64,000 nt of DNA from Hymenopellis radicata (GCA_015501595.1 JADNRX010000101.1:1-64000), one strand, 5' to 3'. Positions 37,224 to 49,857 are shown, counted from the stretch's first letter. Numbers and translations are program-made. Notes: generated from the letters alone by a model not told the origin.

Positions 37224-38514
37224 TCCTGCGATCGATGCACATTCCCTTGAGCAGCTCACAATCACAAGTCTAACCAGTACGTTGTACCGCGTTAGTGCCT
37301 CGGCGCTGCACTGTAAAGTTCCAAAGGAATGAAAGGAAAGGGAAAAAACACCAACATTTCCAAAAGCCAGTTCTAGACAGCAACCGCGACCGTTCTCCAC
37401 AGTCCAGAAGGACATGGAAATCAACCATAGCCACGTAGCAAAATTGCTTTCAAAGGGTACGGGCACGGGTCAAAGCTGACACTCCTCGATACGTAGACGG
37501 GAGACGACGAGCGCTATGATGTGCGGCGCGTGAAGTCTTGGAGGTACAGCTATCGTTGGAGACTCCAGACGAATTGGTATCAAAAGCTATAGGCCCAGCT
37601 GCAGCGCCGAGCGGGCAATTGATCACACGTGCTTCGTCGCAATTCTGGCGCAGGGCACTTCCACGAATCAAGACAAAAGCTTGTCAATTTGAGGGTTGTA
37701 CTATGAGAGGCGACGGCATGAATGGGTTCCAAGGGCGTGCAGAGACAGCCAAGAAGAAAACTGAGCGTAGTCCAATCCTGTCCGTCGTCCGAGCGGGAAC
37801 GGATTAAAGATCAACGTAGAGCACAGTCGCGAAGGATGACGACAGCCTAAAAGGAAATGTGAGAAGGCGCGTTCTGCAGCAGGGTGAGGAATCAGATTGG
37901 AAGTTTAGAGGTGTCTACCCCTGGTCGTCGCATGAGGAGTTACCACAATCGAAGGGTTGGGGGCATCGCTGGTGGGCTCTCATATCATATCTGAGACGAA
38001 TGAGGAGGAATATCAACAGTTGTAGTATTCGTATTTCCGTGGAAGTCGTTTACTGTCAGGTCCTCAGAGACAACATAAATGAAATGCACGGCGGTCTTGC
38101 CTAGTAATTTTTTCGGGAGACCACTGACAGACGCGTCCAGCGCGATTTTGGCGCAGATGATGGCGGTGTGAATGAAAGGCGTGTCGACCCACATTAGTCC
38201 GAAACTTCCTCTTTTCATCCGATCATGCGTTCCTACCACAGACGTACACATCTGCTCTCCAGACAGGCAAGTCAGAAGCCTATGACGGTTGAGACAGAGC
38301 GGCTGCTCTACAAAAGTTCTATCCTCAAAGAAAAATCAATCCATAGAACAGATACCACATAACATGTTACATATGATGACAGGAATAATGAAGCATATCG
38401 AAAGTCAAGAAAAATAAATATCCTAGGATCTCCCACTAGAACCGCATCCCTTAGGGCCTCTCCTCCTTCCCCACAACTTCTCAAATCAACGCGACGTTCT
38501 CGCTCTCCTCTCCA
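37224..38514. other. Intergenic, no supported gene
   Basis: Frames at 37203-37466, 37450-37807 and 37859-38251 were read and show no recognisable domain or splice continuity. The stretch may hold the 3' UTR of the CLASP-like gene near 38400-38514. Confidence 0.4.
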
Positions 38515-40248
38515 CTACGGTGCAGAGGGCGTCAACAAGAAACCTTGTTTGATGGACATCATCAACAGTGAGATGGGTGTCGGCTGTTCCATCTGTCTGG
38601 TCAGATGGAGAGTAGGCGTTGTAGCAGAAAGCGCGGCGGGTTTCTCTGTGACTGGCTTCGAAGGACCGGGGACTGCTGCTTCGACCGGACCTTTGGCGGC
38701 AGTCGCCACATCCGCCTTTGTCGAACTCGTAGTAGGCTCCACGGTCGCGTCCGACTTGACCGTCAAAGAGGCCTTCATAGCTGCTACCCGACTTTCCGCC
38801 GCCGCACTCGTTGCAGGCTGCCTGGTAGGCTTGAACGAGGACGGCTCAGGCTTCTTCTCAAACTGTGGGAGATTGGGCCTTTTGCGGTCAAATAGGCTAC
38901 GCGAACGCGTATGTATATGAACAGGAAGTCCTCGCCGAGGAAGAATCAACGGAGCGGGCGTGGATTCAAAGGCGACATGGTCTTCGCTGGAGGGGAATGC
39001 GACAGCTGTGGGAAAAGGTGCGCGTTGAGCCTCGCTCATTACGGGGCGCGGGGGGCGGTACGGTGGACCAAGAGGCATCTTGGAAGAGGTATATTCAGCT
39101 AAGGAAGACGCCGGTCGGGAGGCCGTGTTGGACCCGCCTTCAGTGCATCTTTGACGCTAGAAGTCGATGCCTTAGAAGGCAGTGTTGGTCTAATAGGTAT
39201 CTTGGATGGCGGAGCCATTGCGTTCGAGGACTGGCCATTGTTGGTAGCTGCGTTGCGAGGGGGTCGAATAGGATCCTTGAGGGCGGAGCGTGTGCCGTCG
39301 AGTGTAAGGAAGAAGAGGTAGACTTGGCTAGTGCATGTGCCTTCGCGTTCGAAGACGATGCAGAGCTCTGAGTCGGGATGGCGGATGTCGACGACGACAG
39401 AATCTTTTTCGATGGGGCGGGTAGCTTCTTCGTTGTTGTAACATTCAAATATTTCTTAATTGTAGGCGTAAGTGGTGCGGTGAAACTGAAACCGTCCAAT
39501 GAGCATCGGCTGTAGTAGCGAGCAAGACAACACACCTTGTAACACGATTGGGGTACAACAACTTGTACGCATCTTGAAATATCTCCCGCCCAGCTTCCTG
39601 ACATCCGCGTTGGCGTCGCGCGATGCACACTTAATCAAGGCCTCCACATCTTTGGCCGTTGCTTGCTTCTCAAGATCCGATGGATTGAAGCAACAAAGAC
39701 ATCTCAATACCGCTTCGCAAGCAATAACCCTCAACGAGGTCGACTTGTCTTTGGCCGCCTGCATCAAGAGCGGCAATATCGCGAGAAGTTGGGTGTTCTC
39801 AACAATAACGAGAATGCAAACGCGTGCATGATTCACGACAATCTTGTTCGTGCGCGCGCATAGGGACAGAAGTGTAGACAGAAAAGTAGTGAGGAAAGGC
39901 GCGAAGCCTTTCCCGAGCCCTTCAGCGAGTGCTGCGACGAAGTCAATGGCCGCCCCTGAAAGCTGTGTGCGCTCCGATTTCATGGCGCTGTTAATAGGCT
40001 CGCCCAGAGGACGCAGCGCCAGAATCAGCAGCTCGGGGTGCTTGTATGCTCCACCGTTGCAGAACAACGTCAACCTGGAGAGGCCGGTCGAGATTTTGTT
40101 CCATGATTCTTCGGTTTCCGGAGTACAGATGGCTGGACCGTGGGTGAGCAGGTAGGCGGTGACCGCTCTAGCTGAAGTGCGCTGTAGGAAATAGATCATT
40201 ATGAGTGAAATCAGAGGAGAGGACAGATTGACTTACCTCCGAGTCCAT
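38515..40248 (-). CDS. CLASP N-terminal domain protein
   Basis: CLASP-N proteins bind microtubules through HEAT/TOG repeats. The start MDSE is a 12-nt first exon (40237-40248), then exon 2 from 40181. HEAT-like helices are clear: SRLTLFCNGGAYKHPELL, SERTQLSGAAIDFVAALAEG, CARTNKIVVNHARVCILVI, CLCCFNPSDLEKQA, then the end of the domain APLTPTIKKYLN. A Ser/Pro-rich basic tail follows to the stop at 38515. The frame changes three times, each explicable by one missing base: near 39588 (GGGCGGG), near 39285 (CGCCCTC) and near 39130 (GGCGGG). Each shift continues in a sensible sequence, so the gene is probably intact in the organism. The domain assignment is firm; the tail is unassigned. Confidence 0.75.
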
Positions 40249-40283
40249 GGCAAGGAGATGGTGAAGACGAGGGTGTAGAGTGT

Positions 40284-40304
40284 GTGGTGGTGGTGGTGGT
40301 GGAG
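40284..40304 (+). repeat. TGG microsatellite
   Basis: Seven tandem TGG triplets in the presumed 5' region of the CLASP-like gene, about 35 bp upstream of its start. Confidence 0.8.
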
Positions 40305-40993
40305 GATGATAACTTGTAGAGGCCGGTATTTAACGAGAAGAACAACAATGGCGATCGCATGCCCGCGTGGCTTGACCCGTTTTGGCTGTGATCGCGGCGG
40401 CGCCACCAACTTCAAATTGAGTCAGTGCATTCCATTGTTCATCGAGTTGGTCCACACTCCGACCCTGAGCTTGGGCCACATTGGCTAGAGGAATTGCGGT
40501 AGACGTCAAGAGAGGACAATGGGCACACGCGTGTTAAGTAATGTCAACTTGGACAAACATTACCGCCTATGCCCATTATCATCTTCGCTTGGGGAGCTCC
40601 TAGAGTCCGTTGGGGTTCTACAGTTCGCCATGTAAGATTGTTACTATGCGCTGACCTGGAAATAGCGACTCAGTCCTGAGATGTACATCTTTAGATGGGT
40701 ACCTACTAACAAGACCCCGAGGTAGCCCAGGGCAACTAGAATTTCTGAGCGCTAACAGCTTCGAAGCAGTGAATTTGATGAATCTAGAGTAAGTATATGA
40801 CAATAAATGCGCCAAAGTACCGTTCGTGATCTCCGATGTCGATTTGTACTCTACTTACACAGCGTTGGTTCTACAACTTGCACTTGCGTGTATCTAAGGC
40901 GACGACCGTTAAAGCGTGTCAAGGCGTAATACCAATCACCTACATCTCCAAAGCATGCTCTGAAATCTCGTAAGAGAGGGATGACAAAAACCG
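40305..40993. other. Intergenic upstream of the CLASP-like gene
   Basis: No gene is supported. Short frames at 40282-40488 and 40618-40815 show no domain. The stretch presumably includes the promoter of the minus-strand CLASP-like gene. Confidence 0.4.
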
Positions 40994-41553
40994 TACTATT
41001 AGTTATTCGTCGACGACTGCAAAACGACTGAATTCGGTACCGTTTTCAGTTATTATGCTGTATTTGCAATTTCTTCGACAAAAAACAACTAAAATCAGTA
41101 CCCCTTGTACAGAATGACTAGAATTGGAACGATAGGTGCGCCCGACCCGCTATTTCCTTATTTGGTAGGACAAAGGGTCCCCGATGTGGCGCAGTTTGTG
41201 GTGACTGATGGATTCCGGTTAGGATTGGGTTAGGTTGGTTAGGCGGGAGGTTAGGGTAGGTTGGTGACGCTTCGGCGCGCGCTAGCGCGCCCTACACTTA
41301 GGCTTCGGTTCCGAAGCCTAAGTTCTCGGGGTTAGGGGTTCGGGTTCGGGGTTCGGGTGGTGGGAATATATCTTCTCGGGGGTCTGGGGTCTCCCCAGCA
41401 CTTGGTTCAGGCATTTCCCCTCACTGGGTCAGCCCGGACAGTGCGTCGGGAGGGGCTGTACCAATTTCAGTTATCGGGATCCCGCCGAAGCCCTGTCTCC
41501 CCGATTTCAGTCTTTTTACACATTTCAGTCAATGTGCATAATAACTAATAGTA
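40994..41553. mobile_element. MITE with TACTATTAGTTATT ends
   Basis: TACTATTAGTTATT at 40994 and its complement AATAACTAATAGTA ending at 41553 bound 560 bp with short CG/ACGT flanks. Repeated TTTCAGT motifs occur near both ends. The centre (41217-41361) is a GGTTAGG-rich minisatellite with two strong palindromes (GCGCGCTAGCGCGC and AGGCTTCGGTTCCGAAGCCT). No coding potential. Confidence 0.6.
41217..41361 (+). repeat. Telomere-like GGTTAGG minisatellite
   Basis: Degenerate runs of GGTTAGG, GGGTTAGG and GGGTTCGG fill about 145 bp, interrupted by two palindromes. They resemble TTAGGG telomere repeats but are irregular, and normal genes lie on both sides, so this is not a chromosome end. Confidence 0.55.
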
Positions 41554-41635
41554 CGTATTGTGTATATACTCCTCGTAAGACGCTCCCAACTATTTGCATC
41601 CGCCCAAGGGAACATTCATGCCAAGATTTGGACAC

Positions 41636-42020
41636 TCAACTCGCGCGGGCGTTGCGCTGCGTGAAGATACCGGCGGCAAGTCCGTAATCAGTGTTTGTAT
41701 CATTGCTTGCTTCGATTATATGCTCTCGGCGTAGTGGCCTGTCGAACCCGGCGACGACTTGAGCTCCTTCCTTCTTGGCGATATTGATGTATCCCTGGTA
41801 GTCAACACTATTAGTCAAGAAACGGAGGTCGTGATGAGGATATCCACCTTTGATTGTACCTCTGGGGCGTGGCGAAATCGAATGGATCGCGCCCTTGGTA
41901 GTTCAAAGGTTCTTCAAGAATTCATCGCATATCCCTTCCCGGACCAGTACACGCGAGCCTGCAGTCCACATCTGACCTGCGAAGAGAAGACTATTCAGGT
42001 CAAGCTGAACTTCGGACAAT
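41636..42020 (-). pseudogene. Aldehyde dehydrogenase remnant
   Basis: Minus-strand pieces match the aldehyde dehydrogenase C-terminal half: GQMWTAGSRVLVREGICDEF (active-site segment), DPFDFATPQ, YINIAKKEGAQVVAGFDRP and NDTNTDYGLAAGIFT. The active-site Cys of GQxC is replaced by Trp. The block between GFDRP and NDT, normally 50-60 residues with the EEIFGPV motif, is missing. There is no N-terminal half. It is a dead fragment. Confidence 0.75.
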
Positions 42021-42397
42021 CGCTCGACGTAAGGGCCCAGACACCTAGGACTTCGTGAAAGGATATTGTATAGCCGCCTGGAATTGTTGCGTTCAGAAAT
42101 TGCAAAAGTTAGGACGTGCAGTTCAATCCCGTCGATAGGCAAGACTTCGAAAAGTAGTACTAGAAGAAAAGGAATTATCAGATCTGCATTCGCCACACAA
42201 GAAACTAAGGACAGTACCTCGATGGCCCGGAAATCATTCTCATCCATACCATTCCCTCGGATGGTCTCGACCTAGTGACATCGCATATACCTCGCCATTT
42301 ACCACCTCCATATCGGCCCCATGCATCCTTACCTCCAATGACGACGTAGTAATAGATGTCTGATAATATAGAATAAATAAAAAATACATTTTCCGCT

Positions 42398-44709
42398 TCA
42401 TTTCCGCCCACTCCCACTCTCCAACATCTCATAATCTTCCTCTTCATCTCCCACCACAAACCCATCACCTCTTTCATCGTCATCCTCACTAGGCCTCCTC
42501 CTCGTCAACGCAACTTCCTCCTCGTGCAGACTGCCCCTACGGCTCCGCCTGCCTCTCAAATCCTTCCGCGAGGTGTTCCGGTTAAACAACCGCGAGAGCC
42601 ATCCCTTGCTCTTCATCCCCGAATTATTCGTCTGCGGTGGATATAGCGACGAAGTTGAGGATGGCGCGGGTAGTCCAGAGGTCGAGTGTGGTAATGTCGC
42701 ATAACCTGTTGCTTCCCCTGATAGAGCTCTCAGTGCAAGGATGACAATATGCAGCAAGGAACCAACCTTCTCCAAACACTGCGTCCATCTCCTCCAGCGG
42801 TACGCCTTTCGTTTCAGGGTAGAGGAAGTATACTACAAGGAATGGTATCAGGACACGTCAGCATAATGAGCAACGACACCCACCCAATATGAAGCTACAT
42901 CCGCAGAAAAAACCGTGCATAAAGTACAGCCGCCACGTAATCACTTCCTGCAGGTACGGCGTAATCTCCCCGACCAAGGTGTTAAACGCCCAGTTCGTGG
43001 CCGTCGATATCGACACGCCCTTCGCGCGCACCGCAAGTGGCATGATCTGCAGTGTAATTTAGGAAGCCATCCAACAAAAGGGTTATCATCATAACCAACC
43101 TCCGGGGGATACAGCCACGGCAAAGGGCCCCAGCTATACCCAAACGCCGCGTTGAAGATGATAACACAAACTACGACGGCGTTGGGCGTCGCGGGAAGAT
43201 CGAGGTATAGCCAATATCCCGTAGCACAGAGTGATAGACCCATCACCACGGCACCAGATAGTAGTATTGGTCTCCGGCCCCAACGGTCGACGAGGTACCA
43301 GGGCGGGAGTGTACTGGCGAGGTAGATAAGGGCGTTGATGCCCGTCATAAGAATAGCTTGTCGGCCTATCCATCCTGCTTCTTCGAATACGCGCGCTAGA
43401 GGACTGGAGTCAGGTTTCAGGGATTTCGCAAGTTGATTGACGCCTCGATAATGTTGCGCCGGAGTAGGGAATACGTACGAGCATAGTAAGATATAACGTT
43501 AATGCCATTCTACGGTCATGTTCAGAAGTGCAAGGGTGGCAAGCTGAGTACGCACAAGTTGCGCAAATGCTTGAGAAGACATTGCTAATAAAACGCGCTG
43601 CTTGTACTTTTTCCACATCATGCCATACGAGCGGCCATCGCCGCTTTCTCTCTGCGAGAATTGTAAATGAAAGAAGTAGTCAACTGGGCGAGGCTCACAT
43701 CAAGCATGAACTCGATCCTTTATCTCTCTATACTCCGCTCTAGCTATGGGGTCGTCAAGGTCACCACCATGCAAATCTGCAAGTATCCGCAAACCCTCGT
43801 CGTCCTTGTCTGTGTCTATTAGCCATCTGTCTTTACGTTAGAGTGAATAGTGGAGCGCACTGACAGCCTACCTGGGACTCTCCGGCATGATGAGACTGCC
43901 TGCTGCGAGGATGGCGCCAATAACACACTGTACGAAGAGAGGTATCCGCCACGCATAGTTCGAGTCAATGAAGGAGCAAAAATAGTCCGTCCAGACGGAA
44001 AACGCGTAACCGAAGATGTTTCCGGTAAATTCTGCGCAAGCCAGGGCGCCTCTCTAAGTCGTTCCTTAGCATTTGATGGAGACACAGGTGTTGAACGCAC
44101 ATGATTAGGAGGTGATATTTCGCTCTGATATATAGGAACGATGGTGCTGTAGGCAAAGATTAAGCGGATAGGCGATTAGTAAGAGTTGACACGCACGAGA
44201 GGAGGCCAACGCCGAATCCGCTAACAAATCTCCCGATTACCATGACTGCAAAGCCTGTCGTGAATGTCTGCACCGCGCCGCCGACGGTGAATACCAACGC
44301 GCCGATGAACAGGGTTCCTTTGCGGCCAATGATATCGCCTATACGACCTGCTGCAACGGAGGTTACTGCGCATTGACAGTCAGTACTAGGGAAAAGCGTA
44401 GATGAAAATGCGCACTAAATGCTCCGACTTCCAGCACCGCAACCATACTGCCGACTGCTATGGGTCCTGGTGTCCCGAAGAAAGATATAAAGTGTGGTCC
44501 CGTTATTATTCCAGACATCACGCTGCTCGAATCGTCAGTAGAGATCCTGCCTGCGCCAGCTTCCTCACCCTTGGTCGTATCCGAACTGGGCGCGGTTAGC
44601 TGAGACTGTTCTGCATGCACACGATATCACTCACAAGAAACACGCCAAGACTAGCAAAGACCGAGACGGCGTACAGCAGTGGCTGTCCCACCAGCCTGCG
44701 GTGAGCCAT
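42398..44709 (-). CDS. MFS sugar transporter
   Basis: Thirteen exons on the minus strand (44635-44709, 44569-44585, 44416-44522, 44197-44365, 44101-44146, 43872-44053, 43712-43826, 43556-43651, 43479-43509, 43100-43395, 42884-43046, 42767-42832, 42398-42717) join in phase to 560 residues. Sugar-porter signatures are present: GVFLFGYDQGVMSGIITGP, GRIGDIIGRKGTLFIGA, IGRFVSGFGVGLLS, PESPRWLI, AQLNGINVISYYAPRVFEEA, VDRWGRRPILL and YFLYPETKGVPLEEMD. There are twelve predicted membrane spans. The cytosolic tail of about 105 residues is basic, then acidic (RKDLRGRRSRRGS, GDEEEDYEM). It likely imports hexoses; the substrate is not readable. Confidence 0.93.
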
Positions 44710-45199
44710 GTCGATGATAGTGCGCCGCTCGGCGGTGGCCAAGGCGGGACAATGGCAGAGATGGCGGGAGAGAATAGGAATAGACTTGTCTGGTGACGAC
44801 ACGTGGAGGTGATGATGCGGGGTCGGTCCGATCAGCCGAACCGCGCGACGCGCCTTGGCATTCACCAACACTGGTAAGATTAGGCTTTGCTCTTCTGGCT
44901 CAGAATGAAGCATGTCGTTACGCTCTACTCCGGAGTACGTTCTAACTGCACTCATCATATGAGTGCCGTCCTTAGGCTCGACGTGAAATACCACTACCAC
45001 CCATTCAGTAATACGTGCTACCCTTCTTGCACATAGTAGGACTTCCGCCTTGCGGGGAGGTCATGTCTCCCTTCATCAGGAGAGGGTTGGGGCAAGTACC
45101 CATCGCTAAGGGATGCAACGAATCGTTCAACGAGGAAGATGGATAAGGCTGATGAGAGACAAAGAAGAGTCACTAATACATTTCTCCACGACAAAGGAG

Positions 45200-45282
45200 T
45201 CCCTCTTAGCTCAGTGGTGAGAGCGCGTCACTAGTATGCGTTGTGCATGACGAGGTCAGTCGTTCAAGTCGGCTAGAGGGAA
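45200..45282 (+). tRNA. tRNA-Thr (AGT) with 10-nt intron
   Basis: Acceptor stem TCCCTCT/AGAGGGA is perfect. The D stem GCTC/GAGC closes AGTGGTGA. The anticodon stem CGTCA/TGACG closes a loop with anticodon AGT, interrupted after position 37 by TGCGTTGTGC. The T arm reads AGTCG-TTCAAGT-CGGCT with one G-U pair. The mature length is 72-73 nt. It stands alone between the transporter and the gene at 45610. Confidence 0.92.
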
Positions 45283-45609
45283 TTACGATACGCGAGGTCA
45301 TTGATTTTTTTTGGATGAAGCCCCCGCAACACACAGTAACTCGACTGCGTTGACTAACGCGCCACAATACTTGGCCGAAGTGCTACATAGATGATAGGAA
45401 TACCATCTTCAACAACTCCTGACACGGATCAAGGCCCATTGTACACCAGATCTGGTCCCCCACTTGACCACCCACCGCAGCTCGAAGTCGACACGGATCT
45501 GAGTAAGTGGCGACAGTGCGGACCCCCTCCTCGTTCGGAGTTTCCTGACTGAAGAAGTTCCAGTTCATGTATCAGTCTGCGAAGATGATCTTCAGTATGT
45601 CGACGACGG

Positions 45610-46152
45610 CTAAGAAGGAATGCGAACACTAACCCACATGTCAAATATCTTCTTTTTCTTCCCGCCGGAGCCGGGATCTACAGCCCGCATGACACACGTT
45701 GACTCTGCCGATGTCGTGACCACAATGAAGGACACGACCTTGAGCGTAGCGTCGTAGTCGATATAGCAGGTATAATCCTCCTGCCAGTGATGGCGACTCG
45801 ATCTCCACGTCCATTTGACGCTGGCCGCAACAACGACGCGGCCCGTCGAGTCGTTGACATGTATCGCGTGCTGCATCATGCAAGAGCGTTCGTAATGGGT
45901 CGAGAGGAGATCAAAATATGATCGCACGGCGTTCAGGCCAGTGAAGCGATACGAGTTGGGGTTCTGGCACGTCGACCACGCATGCTGCAGGACGACATTG
46001 TTGCTCTGCGAGAAATGGGAGAGAAGCCGGGAGGAGGACGCGTTGTTGGCGATGTCGAAGATCAACTTCTCGGCTGCGAGAGTTAGCTGTGCTGCGGAGG
46101 GTGCCATTGGGCGCTGTATCGTATCGTATCGATATGAAGCGGTGAGAGCCAT
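45610..46152 (-). CDS. Hypothetical protein, NTF2-like fold suspected
   Basis: A frame of about 180 codons; the start is either 46152 (MALTASY) or the internal MAPSAAQL near 46107. The layout helix-helix-strand, with LTLAAEKLIFDIAN, YRFTGLNAVRSYFDLLSTHY, then alternating strands (GRVVVAASVKWTW, DYTCYIDYDATLKVVSFIV), resembles NTF2/SnoaL-like proteins. A final exon may follow through a donor at about 45638; both versions end within a few residues. Function unknown. It lies about 330 bp downstream of the tRNA-Thr gene. Confidence 0.5.
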   Translation of the reverse strand: MALTASYRYDTIQRPMAPSAAQLTLAAEKLIFDIANNASSSRLLSHFSQSNNVVLQHAWSTCQNPNSYRFTGLNAVRSYFDLLSTHYERSCMMQHAIHVNDSTGRVVVAASVKWTWRSSRHHWQEDYTCYIDYDATLKVVSFIVVTTSAESTCVMRAVDPGSGGKKKKIFDMWVSVRIPS

Positions 46153-46429
46153 TTATAAAGAAACACGCCCCGCAAGGACGGGTAATGTCCCGAACCGGTC
46201 CTTGTTTGGAATCCGTAGGAAGTAGCGTTGGTACTCTGTTACCGTCATGGTTCGAAAGTCCTTCGTGCTCCGTGCTAATCAGGGCCGATCCACCACTCAC
46301 CTTTAAATAGGCTGCTACTTCACTCGGCGACAAGGTCGTGAGAGGTTTGACCCACGAAGCCAAAACAGAGTTCGCCAGATTGCCTCCTTATCACTTGCTT
46401 GACTATTTGACGGCGAATCAAGTATAGTT

Positions 46430-49400
46430 TTCAACGAGGGCGAGGAGGTTTAGAGGAGGTTGTCGGCCGGTGAGCCTGCCGTGGTATGAAAATAATACAT
46501 GGGGGCAGTGCGTATATACGACGAAGCTGCTGTTTTAAGCGGCCCTGCCAGCGTAAGTAACATGGGTCCAAATGAAAAGCGTCAAGACGTGCTCGATGGA
46601 TGTCATCAGAATATGCAGGTACCAGATAGATGTCCTTTACGACACGGTTGGTCCATGTGTCCAATGAGACGTGCATGTAGCCTAGGATACTTACTCACGA
46701 CTGTCGGAGGGATACAGTCGCAGAGAGCCATTGTCGGCCTGTAGATCTCCCCATGATGGCCAACCTCGGGCTTCAATGGTTCCACTCTATTGGACTTACA
46801 CTAACGCGACAGGATCAGTAAGTATCTCAACATCAAAAATAGATCTTTGACAGGCAACGCACGGTAAGGTTACGTTAAGAGATGAGAAACCTGGCTGATA
46901 TCGTCGCCGAGGCTTCGCGGAGGGACGTGTTGCACGGTTGTTCATGTTCTCCGGGGTCGATACAAGTAACCTTTAATGTTACAAACCCCATGTGATGTTC
47001 CCTTTTCACGCGCGCAACAACTTTGCTAACTTGTCACAGTCGTATTCAGTAGCGGACTATCATTTCATTGTCCGGTGCTTTCTCAATTCCTTGAGTAGCT
47101 CACATATAGTAGTAGTTCGCCCCGCGAAAATAGGCTTTGAATCGAACGGGACTTTGCCTTTTCCGGGAACCCGAGCTGAGAATCTGGCGTGCGAGAGGTA
47201 GAGTCTCAAAGGAATCCTACGTTTACGACGATAAACCTTTTCGCAAAAGTGGCGTCCCTTTGCACAAGTACCTGAGAGAACTTACTCTCATCAAAGTCAT
47301 TTTTAGGAGAACGAACTGTCGCACCTAGGAACTGGCCGCATGCAGGACAGCGATGGGTCGAGGATACGCGGCTGCTTCCCGAACAGACCGCTGAACGACC
47401 TCCCAAAGAGCACGACGAGTCAATGGTGCCTCAGCGAGGAGTAAGATATGAATCGGGATCGTTCCGAATGGTAACATCACAAATCGCCGATCGATGATCC
47501 GCTGGGCACGCCAAGTTGAACTTGAAGTTCAGATACATAGTTCCCGTTAAGCCCATCAATGGCGGTGATGCGATCTTCGCAGTGTGTAGCTCCGATGACC
47601 CTAGGATCACTGCACAGTTGATCCACGTAAAGAAGGGAACATGACCCGTTAACGTAAGTGCCAAAGATGAAGGGGTTGAATCGCACGAGCAGTGAAGCCT
47701 TGGCTCACAGACAGAAGCAAGGCTATCAGTGCCTGCAACCTGCGAAGTACGTCATCAGCGCACGCTATGGAGGTTGGGAAAGCAGAAGCTCTTACCTCCA
47801 CATACTGCCATTATGCCAGATTAGCAGTACGCGTCTTCATCCACCGCCGATTCAATTGTTTCCCGCGGGCGCGAGCCTATGTCGCCTTTACGAGAGTGAA
47901 AAACGCATTCTTCTCCTCCCTTCCCCTGTTAATTACTACAGTCTTCCCCAAAACGACGGTCTGCGGCAACAGTCGAGGAACTCTGGGCAGTGAATTTTTC
48001 CCCTTCACGTAAAAATAGCCCGTAATCTTGTTTTTCAGAACGTGTATTTTCATCTGTTGTTGACGACATCGCCTCATTATACTGCAGTGAATTGCTTGGA
48101 GTATTTCCTGAGGCCGTCTAATATGCCACCCAGACTCGCCGATCACGCCTCTGGCTTGACGCTGATGCTCCTCTGAGAGTTCGAACTTAGGCCTTGGATG
48201 GGACTAGCTGGTCTCTCAAACGAGGGTAGGCGGGATCCACACGGTCGCCGATCCTGTAAAGATCTGACATGAGAAGCATGAGTAGAAAGTGCGTTGTTAC
48301 CTCTCTTGTATTCAGGTGGCTTGCAAGATAGACATCAGCTACTACACCCGGAGTCACTGTCAGACGTAGGGTATACCATCACGCGACGGACCCCGTTCTT
48401 GGAGCCAACTTAGCGCGGTTTCATGCTCCGGTGCCGCCGCCGTAGCGCTGGCTGTCAGCGAAGAATATCAGAAAACACTGCTGATCATATGAATAATAGC
48501 CACTCGCCGCTCAAGGGTCAGGATGTGTCGAGTGTGCGTGAAGAGCACACTATCCTCAATTGCTCAACGATATTGGCGTCTATCTTTGCATCCCCGAGGA
48601 GGCTTGACACCATGATGATGAACAGATCGGCCATGAAGAGACCCGAATCCCGCTATCAACCTCCGCCAAATCGATAATCGCTACCCACCGAAGTCTTCCA
48701 ATTATAGCCATTCAACCGTGGCATATCTGTCATCATGCACACGGCCTCGGGGGGATTGACCACACCTTGCCCGTCCAATAGTAGCTCGGCTATCAGAGGC
48801 CATGATAAACGACAAACAGACATACCATGTTATTTTTATCACGCCACGTTTTGAAGCATGCTGTAAGGTAGCATGGTCCCATTAAGGAACAACGGGTGCA
48901 GGCAATCTTGTCAGGTGAGAGCTACGACCCCATTCCCTGCGTGATGGCATGCAGAACCGTAAATAGCCATAATAACTCCCGTAGTCCCGGCGCCGACGAA
49001 CCTCAGTTCAAGACGTCCTACTAGTACCGACTCCCTGTCAACATTCAGACCTTCGTTACTAAAATAGCTACCACTTACGACGCAGACGAAGGCAATCCTG
49101 AGAGCATCTGGCCGGTACGCATTCCAGAGCATCGAAAGACGCAGTAGACTAGGAACATTCTTTGGTGACCGTCTGAAGTGAAAAGGAGAAGAGAAAGAAA
49201 AGAACTCACAGATCTTGTGATTGAAAATGAAGACGAATGAGTCAGTTCGCGAATCGTAGATTCACCAGAAGTTTCCTTCGTGATGTGAAAGGTAGGAATA
49301 AGAAGTAATAGTGCTCTCCGATATGTAGAGAGTTCGTGATAATGTCGTCTTCAACAAACATCAAGGCCAATCGACGTCTGCGATTATAGACAAACCTGCA

Positions 49401-49800
49401 GATGTTCAAGCACGACGTCCTTCGTCTTGTGTACATCAAAAAGGCAAACCCCCCACATGAGCGGTTGTGAACTGACGCACGACGCCATCACCTCATATCA
49501 AGGCAACTTTTACCCTCAGTCGGTATTGCACCACACTTCAATCGGTTGTCGCCATTCACGTACGCCGCTGCCAACGATCAGACCAATTACGTACATATTT
49601 AGCCACTCACACGTCCGTCTTGCACTTGGAGGTTCAAATCACTTGGTTGTAAAAGCGCACACATAAGAATCAAGAAATGAGGTATACCATTATATTGTCC
49701 AGCGTAGCATACTGAGCACAAGAAGCAAACCCAACCCCTCGTGCATCGTCTTCCCAACGACAAACTAACGCTCCTCAGAGCGCAATGCCATTCCTTTCCT
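46430..49800. other. Gene-poor stretch, possible decayed membrane-protein gene
   Basis: No complete gene was assembled over 3.4 kb. Minus-strand pieces with hydrophobic, coding-like composition occur at 48911-49132 (NAYRPDALRIAFVCVVSG, VGAGTTGVIMAIYG) and 48540-48660 (LFIIMVSSLLGDAKIDANIV), with plausible splice signals between. They recall the spaced short exons of fungal multi-span proteins, but stops and frame changes prevent a model. A second minus-strand frame at 47431-47686 (YVNGSCSLLYVDQLCSDPRV) is unassigned. Confidence 0.3.
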
Positions 49801-49857
49801 ACTACCTACGCGTTATCTTGACCTTCCATCTCGTGCACTCGTCTATATCCTCGCTCC

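Noticed and set aside
37203..38251. Several frames of 60-90 codons between the MITE cluster and the CLASP-like gene
   Set aside because: No domain, no splice continuity and random composition.
41217..41361. True chromosome end or telomere
   Set aside because: The repeats are degenerate, and ordinary genes lie on both sides.
45383..45644. Downstream frames as a further exon of the NTF2-like gene
   Set aside because: The donor at about 45638 and acceptor near 45583 give either an immediate stop or a frame mismatch, so extension could not be supported.
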